From contig UQGJ01000002.1 of assembly GCA_900540545.1 (NCBI GenBank), positions 1 to 64,000 on the forward strand: a stretch of DNA of 64,000 nucleotides, in the 5' to 3' direction. Source of the DNA: an uncultured Eubacteriales bacterium (GTDB taxonomy: Bacteria; Bacillota; Clostridia; Oscillospirales; Oscillospiraceae). Below, one piece after another: positions 48,809 to 56,190 of the stretch (position 1 is the stretch's first letter; every line of letters starts with the position of its first letter). The notes under the pieces were generated by a model, which saw only the letters and a program-made list of their open reading frames with translations, was not told the DNA's origin and ran no database searches. A program made the translations under genes and the position numbers.

Positions 48809-50071
48809 ATGAAAACACTGTCCGGCGGCGTCACCGCCCCCAAGGGCTTCCGGGCCTCCGGCGTCCACTGCGGCGTCAAAAAGGGGAAGGGCGACGGCAA
48901 CCAGCCCCCCATGAGCGGCAACCCCGAGGTACTAGAGAGCAAGAAGGACCTGGCCCTCATCGTCTCGGACAAGGAGTGTACCGCCGCCGCGGTCTACACC
49001 CTGAACCGGGTGAAGGCCGCCCCCATCTACGTCACCATGGACCACCTGGAAAACGGCGTGGCCCAGGGCGTGGTGGCCAACTCCGGCAATGCCAACGCCT
49101 GCTGTCCCATGAGCCACGAGAACGCGGAGAAGATGGCCGAGCTGGCCGCCGCCGCCACCGGCCTGAAGCCCGCCGACTTCGTGGTGGCCTCTACCGGCGT
49201 CATCGGCCAGACCCTGAACATCGACGCCGTTGCCCAGGGGATGCCCGCCGCCGCCGCCGCCCTGTCCAGGGACGGCTCCGACGCGGCGGCCAACGCCATT
49301 ATGACCACCGACACGGTGAAGAAGGAGCTGGCGGTGTCCTGTACCATCGGCGGCAAGACTGTCACCATCGGAGCCATCGCCAAGGGCTCCGGCATGATAC
49401 ACCCCAATATGGGCACCATGCTCTGCTTTGTCACCACCGACTGCGCCATCACCCAGGAGCTGCTCTCCGCCGCTCTCCACGACATCATCCCCCGCACCAT
49501 CAACCGGGTCACCGTGGACGGCGACACCTCCACCAACGACACCTGCGCCATCCTGGCCAACGGCATGGCGGAGAACCCCCTCATCGAGTGGAAGGACGAT
49601 AGCTATACCGTGTTCTATAAGACCCTGCACCACGTCTTTGAGCAGCTGGCCCGCTCCATTGCCGCCGACGGCGAGGGGGCCAGCAAACTCATTACCTGCA
49701 CCGTGCAGAATTCCCGCAGCGAGGAGGCCGCCGAGCGCCTGTCCAAATCCGTGGTGGGTTCCCCCCTGGTGAAGGCCGCCATGTTCGGGTCCGACGCCAA
49801 CTGGGGCCGGGTCCTCTGCGCCATGGGCTACTCCAAGGCCCCCTTCCGCCCGGAGTACGTGGACGTGACCTTCTCCTCCGCCGTGGGGGACATCCTGGTC
49901 TGCCAGCAGGGCCAAGGTGTGGACTTCGACGAGGAGTCTGCCACCAGCATTTTGAGCCAGGACGAGGTGGTCATCACCATCGACGTCCACGAGGGCACCC
50001 ACACCGCCACCTGCTGGGGCTGCGACCTGACCTACGACTATGTCAAGATCAACGGGGACTACCGGACTTGA
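48809..50071 (+). CDS. argJ: Bifunctional ornithine acetyltransferase/NAGS
   Basis: A 420-residue precursor that transfers acetyl from N-acetylornithine to glutamate (and makes N-acetylglutamate), then self-cleaves into alpha and beta chains. The cleavage region reads KGSGMIHPNMGTMLCF; the catalytic Thr is at 203, but the residue before it is Gly 202, where most ArgJ have Ala. AGGAGTG precedes the ATG. Presence of argJ explains the absence of argA and argE here: acetyl is recycled. A ~120-base AT/inverted-repeat element separates it from argB. Confidence 0.94.
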   Translation: MKTLSGGVTAPKGFRASGVHCGVKKGKGDGNQPPMSGNPEVLESKKDLALIVSDKECTAAAVYTLNRVKAAPIYVTMDHLENGVAQGVVANSGNANACCPMSHENAEKMAELAAAATGLKPADFVVASTGVIGQTLNIDAVAQGMPAAAAALSRDGSDAAANAIMTTDTVKKELAVSCTIGGKTVTIGAIAKGSGMIHPNMGTMLCFVTTDCAITQELLSAALHDIIPRTINRVTVDGDTSTNDTCAILANGMAENPLIEWKDDSYTVFYKTLHHVFEQLARSIAADGEGASKLITCTVQNSRSEEAAERLSKSVVGSPLVKAAMFGSDANWGRVLCAMGYSKAPFRPEYVDVTFSSAVGDILVCQQGQGVDFDEESATSILSQDEVVITIDVHEGTHTATCWGCDLTYDYVKINGDYRT

Positions 50072-50192
50072 ATTGATAATTGATAATGGATAATTGAGAA
50101 TGGCCGCACAGCGGGGACGGGAGACGGGGCCTCGCTGAAAGGGCGCTTCTCCCGTCCCTCGTTATCCATTGTCAATTCTCAATTACCAATTC
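50071..50192. repeat. MITE-like element between argJ and argB
   Basis: Imperfect terminal inverted repeats (about 20 of 22 matching) of an AATTGATAAT-type sequence at 50071-50092 and 50163-50184 flank a GC-rich centre with internal hairpins. No coding capacity; looks like a miniature inverted-repeat element. Confidence 0.6.
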
Positions 50193-50207
50193 CAAAGGAG
50201 TGATTCC

Positions 50208-51062
50208 ATGCCATACAGCCAGATCGACCGCGCCTCCGTCCTGGCCGAGGCCCTGCCCTATATCCAGCAGTACAACGGCAAGACCGTGGTGGTAAAATAC
50301 GGCGGCAACGCCATGATTTCCGACGAGCTGCGCGGCGCCGTTATCAGCGACATCATCCTCCTCCATCTGGTGGGCATCCAGGTGGTGGTGGTCCACGGCG
50401 GCGGCCCGGAGATTTCCGCCATGCTGAAGAAGATCGGCAAGGAGTCCAGGTTCGTGGACGGCCTGCGCTATACCGACGCCGAGACCATGGACATTGTCCA
50501 ACAGGTCCTGTGCGGCAAGGTGAACAAGGATTTGGTCGCCACACTCAACTCCATGGGCGGCAGGGCCCTGGGCCTCTGCGGCATGGACGCGGGCCTTTTC
50601 CAGGCAAAGCAGCTGGATGAAAAATACGGCCTGGTGGGGGAGATCACCCAGGTGGACCCCGCCATCGTCACCGACGCCCTGGCCGACGGCTACATCCCCG
50701 TGGTCTCCACTGTGGCCCAGGGTACCGACGGGGCCACCGCCTATAACATCAACGCCGACACCGCCGCCGCCAAGTTGGCCGTGGCCCTCCACGCGGAAAA
50801 GCTGATCCTCCTTACCGATGTCCGTGGCCTTCTCCGGGACCCCAAGGACGAGGACACCCTCATCCCCGTGGTGGAGCTGTCCCAGGTCCCCGGCCTCATC
50901 AAGGACGGCGTGATCTCCGGCGGCATGATCCCCAAGGTGGACTGCTGTGTGGAGTCCGTCCGCAGCGGCGTTCGCCGCACCCACATCCTGGATGGCCGCG
51001 TCCCCCACTCCATCCTCATCGAACTTCTCTCCGACGCCGGCATCGGCACCATGCTTCTCTGA
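50208..51062 (+). CDS. argB: Acetylglutamate kinase
   Basis: A 284-residue amino-acid kinase that phosphorylates N-acetylglutamate. VVVKYGGNAM (28-37) is the ATP/phosphate loop, VVVHGGGPEIS the acetylglutamate loop and ITDV-type LLTDVRGLL follows. The N-terminal helix extension (MPYSQIDRASVLAEALPY) is typical of hexameric kinases inhibited by arginine, so feedback control here is expected. AAAGGAGTGAT precedes the ATG at 50208. Confidence 0.96.
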   Translation: MPYSQIDRASVLAEALPYIQQYNGKTVVVKYGGNAMISDELRGAVISDIILLHLVGIQVVVVHGGGPEISAMLKKIGKESRFVDGLRYTDAETMDIVQQVLCGKVNKDLVATLNSMGGRALGLCGMDAGLFQAKQLDEKYGLVGEITQVDPAIVTDALADGYIPVVSTVAQGTDGATAYNINADTAAAKLAVALHAEKLILLTDVRGLLRDPKDEDTLIPVVELSQVPGLIKDGVISGGMIPKVDCCVESVRSGVRRTHILDGRVPHSILIELLSDAGIGTMLL

Positions 51063-51102
51063 AACCACTCCGACCAAAATTACCACACAACGAGGTAACG
51101 CC

Positions 51103-52278
51103 ATGGACTTCACCGACATCAAATCCCGCGACGAGCAGTACGTCATGCAGACCTACGCCCGCTTCCCTGTGGACATTGACCACGGCAAAAACGCCACCCT
51201 CTACGACGCGGAGGGCCACGCCTATATCGACTTCACCAGTGGCATTGGCGTCAACTCCGTGGGTGTGGCGCATCCCAAGTGGGTGGACGCCATCGCCGTC
51301 CAGGCGGCCAAGCTGGGCCACATGTCCAACCTGTTCTACACCCAGCCCTGCGGCCAATTGGCCGAGCGGCTCTGCCGCCGGGCGGGCATGTCCGACGTCT
51401 TTTTCTCCAACTCCGGCGCCGAGGCCAACGAGGGCATGATCAAGCTGGCCCGCAAATACTCCTTCGACAAGTACGGGAAGGGGAGGGGCACCATCCTCAC
51501 CCTGAAAAACTCCTTCCACGGCCGCACCATCACCACCCTGTCCGCCACGGGCCAGGAGGTGTTCCACAACTACTTTTTCCCCTTCAACGACGGCTTCCGC
51601 TTCGCCGAACCCACCATGGACGGTATCTCAGAGGTGGCGGGCCACGATGTCTGCGCCGTGATGCTGGAACTGATCCAGGGCGAGAGCGGCGTCTACCCCC
51701 TGGACCAGGACTTCGTCCACGACCTGGCCGTCCTCTGCGCGGAGCGGGACTGGCTCCTGTTGGTGGACGAGGTCCAGACCGGCGTGGGCCGCACCGGCAC
51801 CCTGTTCTGCTACCAGCAGTACGGCATCCTGCCCGACGCCGTCTCCTTCGCCAAGGGCATCGCCGGGGGCCTCCCCATGGGCGGGGTCATGGCGGGGGAG
51901 AAGTGCCGCAAGGTCCTTGGCCCCGGCACCCACGCCACCACCTTCGGCGGCAACCCCATCTGCTCCGCCGCCGCCCTGGCCGTCCTGGACATCCTGGGGG
52001 AGGAGGCCATGGGCGACATCGCCGACAAGGGCCGCTATCTCCGCTCCGCCATCGAGGCCATGGACCTGCCCCCTCTGGGGGCCACCCGCGGCCTGGGCCT
52101 GATGATCGGCGTGGAGACCGCCCCCGGCTACAACAATAAGGAGTTGGCCGCTCAGCTGATTCAAAACGGCCTCCTGGTCCTCACCGCCGGCCCTGCCCTC
52201 CGCCTTCTGCCCCCCCTGACCATCACCAAGGACGAGCTGGACCAGGGCCTCGCCATCCTGAAAAAGACCCTGTCCTGA
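51103..52278 (+). CDS. argD: Acetylornithine aminotransferase
   Basis: A 391-residue class III PLP enzyme converting N-acetylglutamate semialdehyde to N-acetylornithine with glutamate. Key parts: NSGAEANEGMIKLAR near 105-119, LLLVDEVQTGVGRTGTLF (PLP-Asp/Gln loop) and the PLP Lys in DAVSFAKGIAGGLPMG near 250. CGAGGTAAC upstream supports the ATG at 51103. Followed after six bases by hairpin repeat copy 3 and then argF. Confidence 0.96.
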   Translation: MDFTDIKSRDEQYVMQTYARFPVDIDHGKNATLYDAEGHAYIDFTSGIGVNSVGVAHPKWVDAIAVQAAKLGHMSNLFYTQPCGQLAERLCRRAGMSDVFFSNSGAEANEGMIKLARKYSFDKYGKGRGTILTLKNSFHGRTITTLSATGQEVFHNYFFPFNDGFRFAEPTMDGISEVAGHDVCAVMLELIQGESGVYPLDQDFVHDLAVLCAERDWLLLVDEVQTGVGRTGTLFCYQQYGILPDAVSFAKGIAGGLPMGGVMAGEKCRKVLGPGTHATTFGGNPICSAAALAVLDILGEEAMGDIADKGRYLRSAIEAMDLPPLGATRGLGLMIGVETAPGYNNKELAAQLIQNGLLVLTAGPALRLLPPLTITKDELDQGLAILKKTLS

Positions 52279-52284
52279 CCGCCT

Positions 52285-52327
52285 GTCATTGCGAACCAGT
52301 CCTCAGACTGGTGTGGCAACCCGTCTC
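52285..52327 (+). repeat. Dispersed hairpin repeat, copy 3
   Basis: GTCATTGCG-AACCAGT...ACTGGTGTGGCAACCCG between argD and argF; nearly identical to copy 1. Confidence 0.85.
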
Positions 52328-52359
52328 CATCGTCCCCACTCATAAAAGAGGTGTCGAAT

Positions 52360-53283
52360 ATGCAAAAAGACCTGCTCAAGCTCCTGGACCTGACCCGGGA
52401 GGACATCACCAAAATCCTCAATGTGGCCGACCAGATGAAGTACAACCAGAAGCACGGCCTGACCCACAACTACCTGCAAGGGAAAACCCTTGCCATGATT
52501 TTTGAGAAAAACTCCACCCGCACCCGGGTCTCCTTCGAGACCGGCATGTACCAGCTGGGGGGCCACGCCCTTTTTCTCTCCGGCAAGGAGAGCCAGATTG
52601 GCCGGGGCGAACCCATCGCCGACACCGCCCGGGTCCTCTCCCGGTACTGCGACGGCATCATGATCCGCACCTTCGCCCAGTCCGAGGTGGAGGAGCTGGC
52701 GAAATACGCCTCCATCCCCGTCATCAACGGCCTCACCGACTTCGCCCACCCCTGCCAGGTCCTGGCCGACCTGATGACCGTCCGGGAGCGCATGACCCGC
52801 TTGGAGGGCTTGAAGCTGGCCTTCATCGGCGACGGCAACAACATGGCCAACTCCCTTATCGTGGGCGGCCTCAAGTGCGGTATGGACGTCTCCGTGGCCT
52901 GCCCCCAGGGTTACGACCCGGACCCCGTTGTCCTGAATTTTGCAAAGACTGTTAAGGACTGTACCTTTACCCTCTGCCGGGACCCCAGGGAGGCTGTTCG
53001 GGACGCCGACGTGGTCATCACCGACGTGTGGGCCTCCATGGGCCAGGAGGAGGAGAAGGCCAAGCGGGAGCAGGCCTTCGCCGGGGTCTATCAGGTGAAC
53101 GCGGATTTGATGAAGCTGGCCCACCCCGGCTGTATGGTCCAGCACTGCCTGCCCGCCCACCGGGGGGAGGAAATCACAGCCGACGTCTTCGAGGGACACG
53201 CCGACGAGATTTTCGACGAGGCGGAAAACCGTCTCCACGCCCAAAAGGCCGTCCTGTACCTCCTGATGGGGGAGGAGCAGTAA
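52360..53283 (+). CDS. argF: Ornithine carbamoyltransferase
   Basis: A complete 307-residue anabolic OTC that makes citrulline from ornithine and carbamoyl phosphate. STRTR (52-56) binds carbamoyl phosphate, HPCQVLADLMT is the second substrate loop and HCLPAHRGEEI the ornithine-specific loop. AGAGGTG precedes the ATG at 52360; a GTG at 52351 is less likely. Closes the arg cluster; carbamoyl-phosphate synthase is not in the window. A GNAT gene follows after four bases. Confidence 0.97.
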   Translation: MQKDLLKLLDLTREDITKILNVADQMKYNQKHGLTHNYLQGKTLAMIFEKNSTRTRVSFETGMYQLGGHALFLSGKESQIGRGEPIADTARVLSRYCDGIMIRTFAQSEVEELAKYASIPVINGLTDFAHPCQVLADLMTVRERMTRLEGLKLAFIGDGNNMANSLIVGGLKCGMDVSVACPQGYDPDPVVLNFAKTVKDCTFTLCRDPREAVRDADVVITDVWASMGQEEEKAKREQAFAGVYQVNADLMKLAHPGCMVQHCLPAHRGEEITADVFEGHADEIFDEAENRLHAQKAVLYLLMGEEQ

Positions 53284-53287
53284 GGCC

Positions 53288-53752
53288 ATGGAGTACGCCA
53301 TCCGGCCCTTCCGGCCGTCGGACGCGCCCACCCTGTCCGCCGTCATCCGCCGCACCCTCTACGAGTCCAACGGCAAGGACTACCCCGCCGCCGACCTGGA
53401 CTACCTGGCCGCCCTCTACCAGCCGGAGACCCTGGCCGCCCTGGCGGCCCAGGGCCGGATGTACGTGGCGGCGGCAGGGGAGGAGCCGGTGGGCTGCGGC
53501 GCCCTGGTCCCCCATTCGGAACACCCCGACTGGGGCTACCTCCAGGCCGTGTTCCTCCGCCCGGACTGCCAGGGCCGCGGCCTGGGCCGGGCCATCCTGT
53601 CCGCCCTGGAGTCCGACTCCCTGTTCCACTCCTACCCCAGGGTGGAGGTACACTCCTCCATCACCGCCCGGGGCTTCTATGAGTCCATCGGCTACCGCCA
53701 CGCCACCGGCGTCCCCGTCCTAGAGGACGGCCACTATACCATGTACAAATAG
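53288..53752 (+). CDS. GNAT-family N-acetyltransferase
   Basis: A 154-residue GNAT protein with LQAVFLRPDCQGRGLGRAIL (acetyl-CoA loop Q-G-R-G-L-G) and the C-terminal SITARGFYESIGY segment. It starts four bases after the argF stop and shares its transcript. Its location invites the idea of an N-acetylglutamate synthase accessory, but single-domain GNATs are diverse and a link to arginine is not shown by the sequence. Confidence 0.85.
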   Translation: MEYAIRPFRPSDAPTLSAVIRRTLYESNGKDYPAADLDYLAALYQPETLAALAAQGRMYVAAAGEEPVGCGALVPHSEHPDWGYLQAVFLRPDCQGRGLGRAILSALESDSLFHSYPRVEVHSSITARGFYESIGYRHATGVPVLEDGHYTMYK

Positions 53753-53753
53753 C

Positions 53754-53783
53754 AGGAGCGAAAGGCATTTGCCTTTCGCTCCT
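53754..53783 (+). terminator. Intrinsic terminator ending arginine operon
   Basis: Perfect 13-base arms AGGAGCGAAAGGC and GCCTTTCGCTCCT around ATTT, followed by a short TTT. Confidence 0.85.
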
Positions 53784-53801
53784 TTGCATATGGACGCGCC
53801 G

Positions 53802-53829
53802 TTGACTTTCGCCAAATCTCTGTTACACT
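53802..53829 (+). promoter_or_regulatory. Promoter of hypothetical gene at 53883
   Basis: TTGACT and TACACT separated by 16 bases, 53 bases upstream of the ATG. Confidence 0.6.
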
Positions 53830-53882
53830 GGTCATAGGCCCGCATCCAGAGGCAGGGCCAAAATCGACAGGGAGGGGAGCAT

Positions 53883-54527
53883 ATGGGTACTAGTATGGCG
53901 TTTTATCTGGTGGACCGCCGGGACATGACCCGGGAAGAGCTGTCCGAAAAGATGAAGGCTTTTCGGGAGAATACGGAGCATACCCTGCGTGCCAGAGCAG
54001 ACATACTAAAAGAGCGGCTAGAGAAGCTGGGAATGTCAACGATGGTCTGTGACCACCTGTGCAGCTGCCCCAGGTCCATGCTGGCGGTCTTTTCCCCGGA
54101 ATCCCGCTGGGTCCCGCTCTTTGAAACAAATCTGTGCGAGGGGTATACGGCCAGCAGCAGGGATACCGACCGCCTCTCCAAGTTGTTCGGCACACCGGTC
54201 CTGGCCTTTTCCATCTATGACAGCGACGCACTCTTTGTCTCATACAGCGACTGCGCCCGCCATGTTCACTATGATTACATAAAGCCAGACTTTCCTGAAT
54301 TTGAAGAGTATGATTCGGAGCAATATCAAAATACGTTCCCGGAATTTCTGTATGCCTATTGCAAAGAAGCGGACTGGGAAAGGCTCCGGCAGATTTGGGA
54401 GCTGGAGGACGATGATGAGCTGTTTGCCGACGACCGCATGATGGTGTTATGCCTGCTTCTTGGCACGCCGGTCCTGTATGACGGGAAGACCATACCGGAA
54501 GGGTATGTCAAACTCGAAATGGACTGA
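53883..54527 (+). CDS. Hypothetical soluble protein
   Basis: A 214-residue acidic protein with no signal peptide; family not recognised. The N-terminal 55 residues are helical and charged (REELSEKMKAFRENTEHTLRARADILKERL), the middle is Cys-spotted (CDHLCSCPRSML) and beta-rich, and the C-terminus is acidic (WELEDDDELFADDRMM). AT content is higher and codon use less GC-biased than in neighbours, suggesting recent acquisition. GGGAGGGGAG precedes the ATG. Own promoter and terminator; monocistronic. It could be an immunity-like or regulatory protein, but nothing in it proves this. Confidence 0.7.
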   Translation: MGTSMAFYLVDRRDMTREELSEKMKAFRENTEHTLRARADILKERLEKLGMSTMVCDHLCSCPRSMLAVFSPESRWVPLFETNLCEGYTASSRDTDRLSKLFGTPVLAFSIYDSDALFVSYSDCARHVHYDYIKPDFPEFEEYDSEQYQNTFPEFLYAYCKEADWERLRQIWELEDDDELFADDRMMVLCLLLGTPVLYDGKTIPEGYVKLEMD

Positions 54528-54539
54528 CCCATGAAAAAA

Positions 54540-54564
54540 CGCGGCGGGGTAAAACCCCGCCGCG
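54540..54564. terminator. Bidirectional intrinsic terminator
   Basis: Arms CGCGGCGGGGT and ACCCCGCCGCG with AAA loop between convergent genes; A-run on the left gives U-tract for the ireB side. Confidence 0.75.
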
Positions 54565-54578
54565 CTGTGTTTTGCCGC

Positions 54579-54827
54579 TCAATCCGCCAGATATTTCTTC
54601 ACTAGCTCCTGCAAAAGCTCGTCCCTGTCCAGCCTGCGGATGAGGGAGCGGGCGTTGTTGTAGTTGGTGATATAGGTGGGGTCCTCGGAGAGGATGTATC
54701 CGACGATCTGGTTGATGGGGTTATACCCCTTCTCCTGCAAGGAATTGTAGACGGAGGTCAGAATGGCCTTGATCTCGTCTCCCTTGTCCTCATTCAGATT
54801 GAACTTCCGCGTAAAATCCAGTTCCAT
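54579..54827 (-). CDS. ireB: IreB-family regulatory phosphoprotein (UPF0297)
   Basis: An 82-residue protein closely matching IreB/UPF0297: NPINQIVGYILSEDPTYITNYNNARSLIRRL at 36-66 (motif read from the sequence) and DELLQELVKKYL at the end. In Enterococcus the homologue is a target of the Ser/Thr kinase IreK and affects cell-envelope resistance. It usually lies beside ruvX (yqgF) and a DUF1292 gene; here it is alone with its own promoter and AAGGAGGTG ribosome site. Phospho-Thr regulation is assumed from the family. Confidence 0.92.
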   Translation of the reverse strand: MELDFTRKFNLNEDKGDEIKAILTSVYNSLQEKGYNPINQIVGYILSEDPTYITNYNNARSLIRRLDRDELLQELVKKYLAD

Positions 54828-54867
54828 GCCGGAACACCTCCTTGGGTATCACCCGTTGTTGTTACCA

Positions 54868-54896
54868 ATTGTAACTGAATTTACTCCCGGTGTAAA
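54868..54896 (-). promoter_or_regulatory. Promoter of ireB
   Basis: On the minus strand TTTACA and TACAAT are separated by 17 bases, 41 bases before the ireB ATG. Confidence 0.75.
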
Positions 54897-54952
54897 GGGG
54901 CCGGGGAGAAAATTTATGCAAAATTTATAATTGTTCCTGTGTACCGCCGCGG

Positions 54953-54981
54953 TTGCAAACCACCCCCGTCAATGGTAGAAT
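54953..54981 (+). promoter_or_regulatory. Promoter of SLH-protein gene
   Basis: TTGCAA and TAGAAT separated by 17 bases, 35 bases before the TTG start at 55017. Confidence 0.8.
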
Positions 54982-55016
54982 AGACACATCTACACAGAGA
55001 AAAGGATGTGTTCCGA

Positions 55017-56102
55017 TTGAATCGGTATCTTTCCAAATTATCCGCCCTGTGCCTGTGCCTGACCCTGGTCCTGCCCTCTGCCGCCCTGGCGGCGGAAGGG
55101 GAGGCGGCGCCCGACCCCAACCAGCCCTACGCCCAGCGCCTGGCCGCTCTGGGGGTGTTCCAGGGCACCGGCGGGGGCTTCGAGCTGGAGCGTACCCCCA
55201 TGCGCTCCGAGGGCGTGACCATGCTGGTCCGGCTCATGGGCGGCGAGTCCGAAGCCAAAGGGGAGGCCATGCTCCAGACCGAGCTGCCCTTCACCGACGT
55301 GGACGACTGGGCCCACGGCTACGTGGCCTACGCCTGGACCCAGGGTCTCACCAACGGCACCGGAGAGACCACCTTCGGCTCCAGTGACCCCATCGACACC
55401 GCCATGTACACCACCTTCCTCCTGCGCTGCCTGGGTTACAGCGACGGCGGGGAGGAGCCGGACTTCATCTACGCCAGGTCTATCGCCTTCGCCCAGTCCC
55501 TGGGCCTCTACGACGAGGACTACGCCGCCGTCCTGGAGGCGGGGACCTTCACCCGGGGCGAGCTGGCCCGCATGTCCTGCGCCGCTTTGGAGTTCCTCTG
55601 TAAGGATTCGGAGGACACCCTCCTGGAGAAGCTCCTGGCGGACGGCAAGGTCACGGCCGAGGCCGCCGCGGCGTTCCTGGACCCCGAGACCGCCGAACCC
55701 GGCTCTGGGGACGGCACGGGCGGTCCCGGCGGCTCCTCCTCGTCCGGCGGGTCTGGAAGCGATTCGAAGCCCGGTGATACGGAATCGCCCGAAGTCCCCG
55801 AAACCATCCCCATGTACGCCGAAGCCCCCTGGTGCCCCGACTTTGGCGCCCTGTTCAGCCGGGAGCCGTCCCTCACGTCGAGCCACGAGGAGAGCACGTA
55901 TGCGTACTGCTATGAGGCGTATACCGGCGGGGAGGTGGACCGCTATGCGGAGGTCCTGCTGGGCCTGGGCTATGAGCAGGACCCGTCCCTGACCGACGCC
56001 CTCGACGCCTTTGACGACCCCAAGCCCTATCGGAGCGGCGCGCATATCGTGGTCCTGGACCGGGACGCCGTCACCGGCGTGTTCATGGTCTATACCGCCT
56101 GA
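55017..56102 (+). CDS. Secreted SLH-domain protein with C-terminal unknown domain
   Basis: A 361-residue exported protein starting at TTG (AAAGGA ten bases upstream). Signal peptide to ~26 (ALCLCLTLVLPSAALA). Residues ~37-190 contain three SLH-like repeats (LAALGVFQGTGGGFELERTPMRSE, GYVAYAWTQGLTNGTGETTFG, YARSIAFAQSLGLYDEDYAA). Residues ~225-255 are a Gly/Ser/Asp-rich linker and ~262-361 a separate domain ending IVVLDRDAVTGVFMVYTA. It likely attaches to the cell wall polymer and displays the C-terminal domain, whose function is unknown. Confidence 0.8.
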   Translation: MNRYLSKLSALCLCLTLVLPSAALAAEGEAAPDPNQPYAQRLAALGVFQGTGGGFELERTPMRSEGVTMLVRLMGGESEAKGEAMLQTELPFTDVDDWAHGYVAYAWTQGLTNGTGETTFGSSDPIDTAMYTTFLLRCLGYSDGGEEPDFIYARSIAFAQSLGLYDEDYAAVLEAGTFTRGELARMSCAALEFLCKDSEDTLLEKLLADGKVTAEAAAAFLDPETAEPGSGDGTGGPGGSSSSGGSGSDSKPGDTESPEVPETIPMYAEAPWCPDFGALFSREPSLTSSHEESTYAYCYEAYTGGEVDRYAEVLLGLGYEQDPSLTDALDAFDDPKPYRSGAHIVVLDRDAVTGVFMVYTA

Positions 56103-56113
56103 TTGTCCCAATC

Positions 56114-56160
56114 AAAAAGGCTTCCCCCACGCGGAAACCCGCGTGGGGGAAGCCTTTTTT
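56114..56160. terminator. Bidirectional intrinsic terminator
   Basis: Perfect 21-base arms around a 4-base loop, with T-run on the right and A-run on the left, between the SLH gene and convergent pheT. Confidence 0.92.
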
Positions 56161-56190
56161 CCTCTGCGTGGGGCGGGGCGCTCCCGGCCC

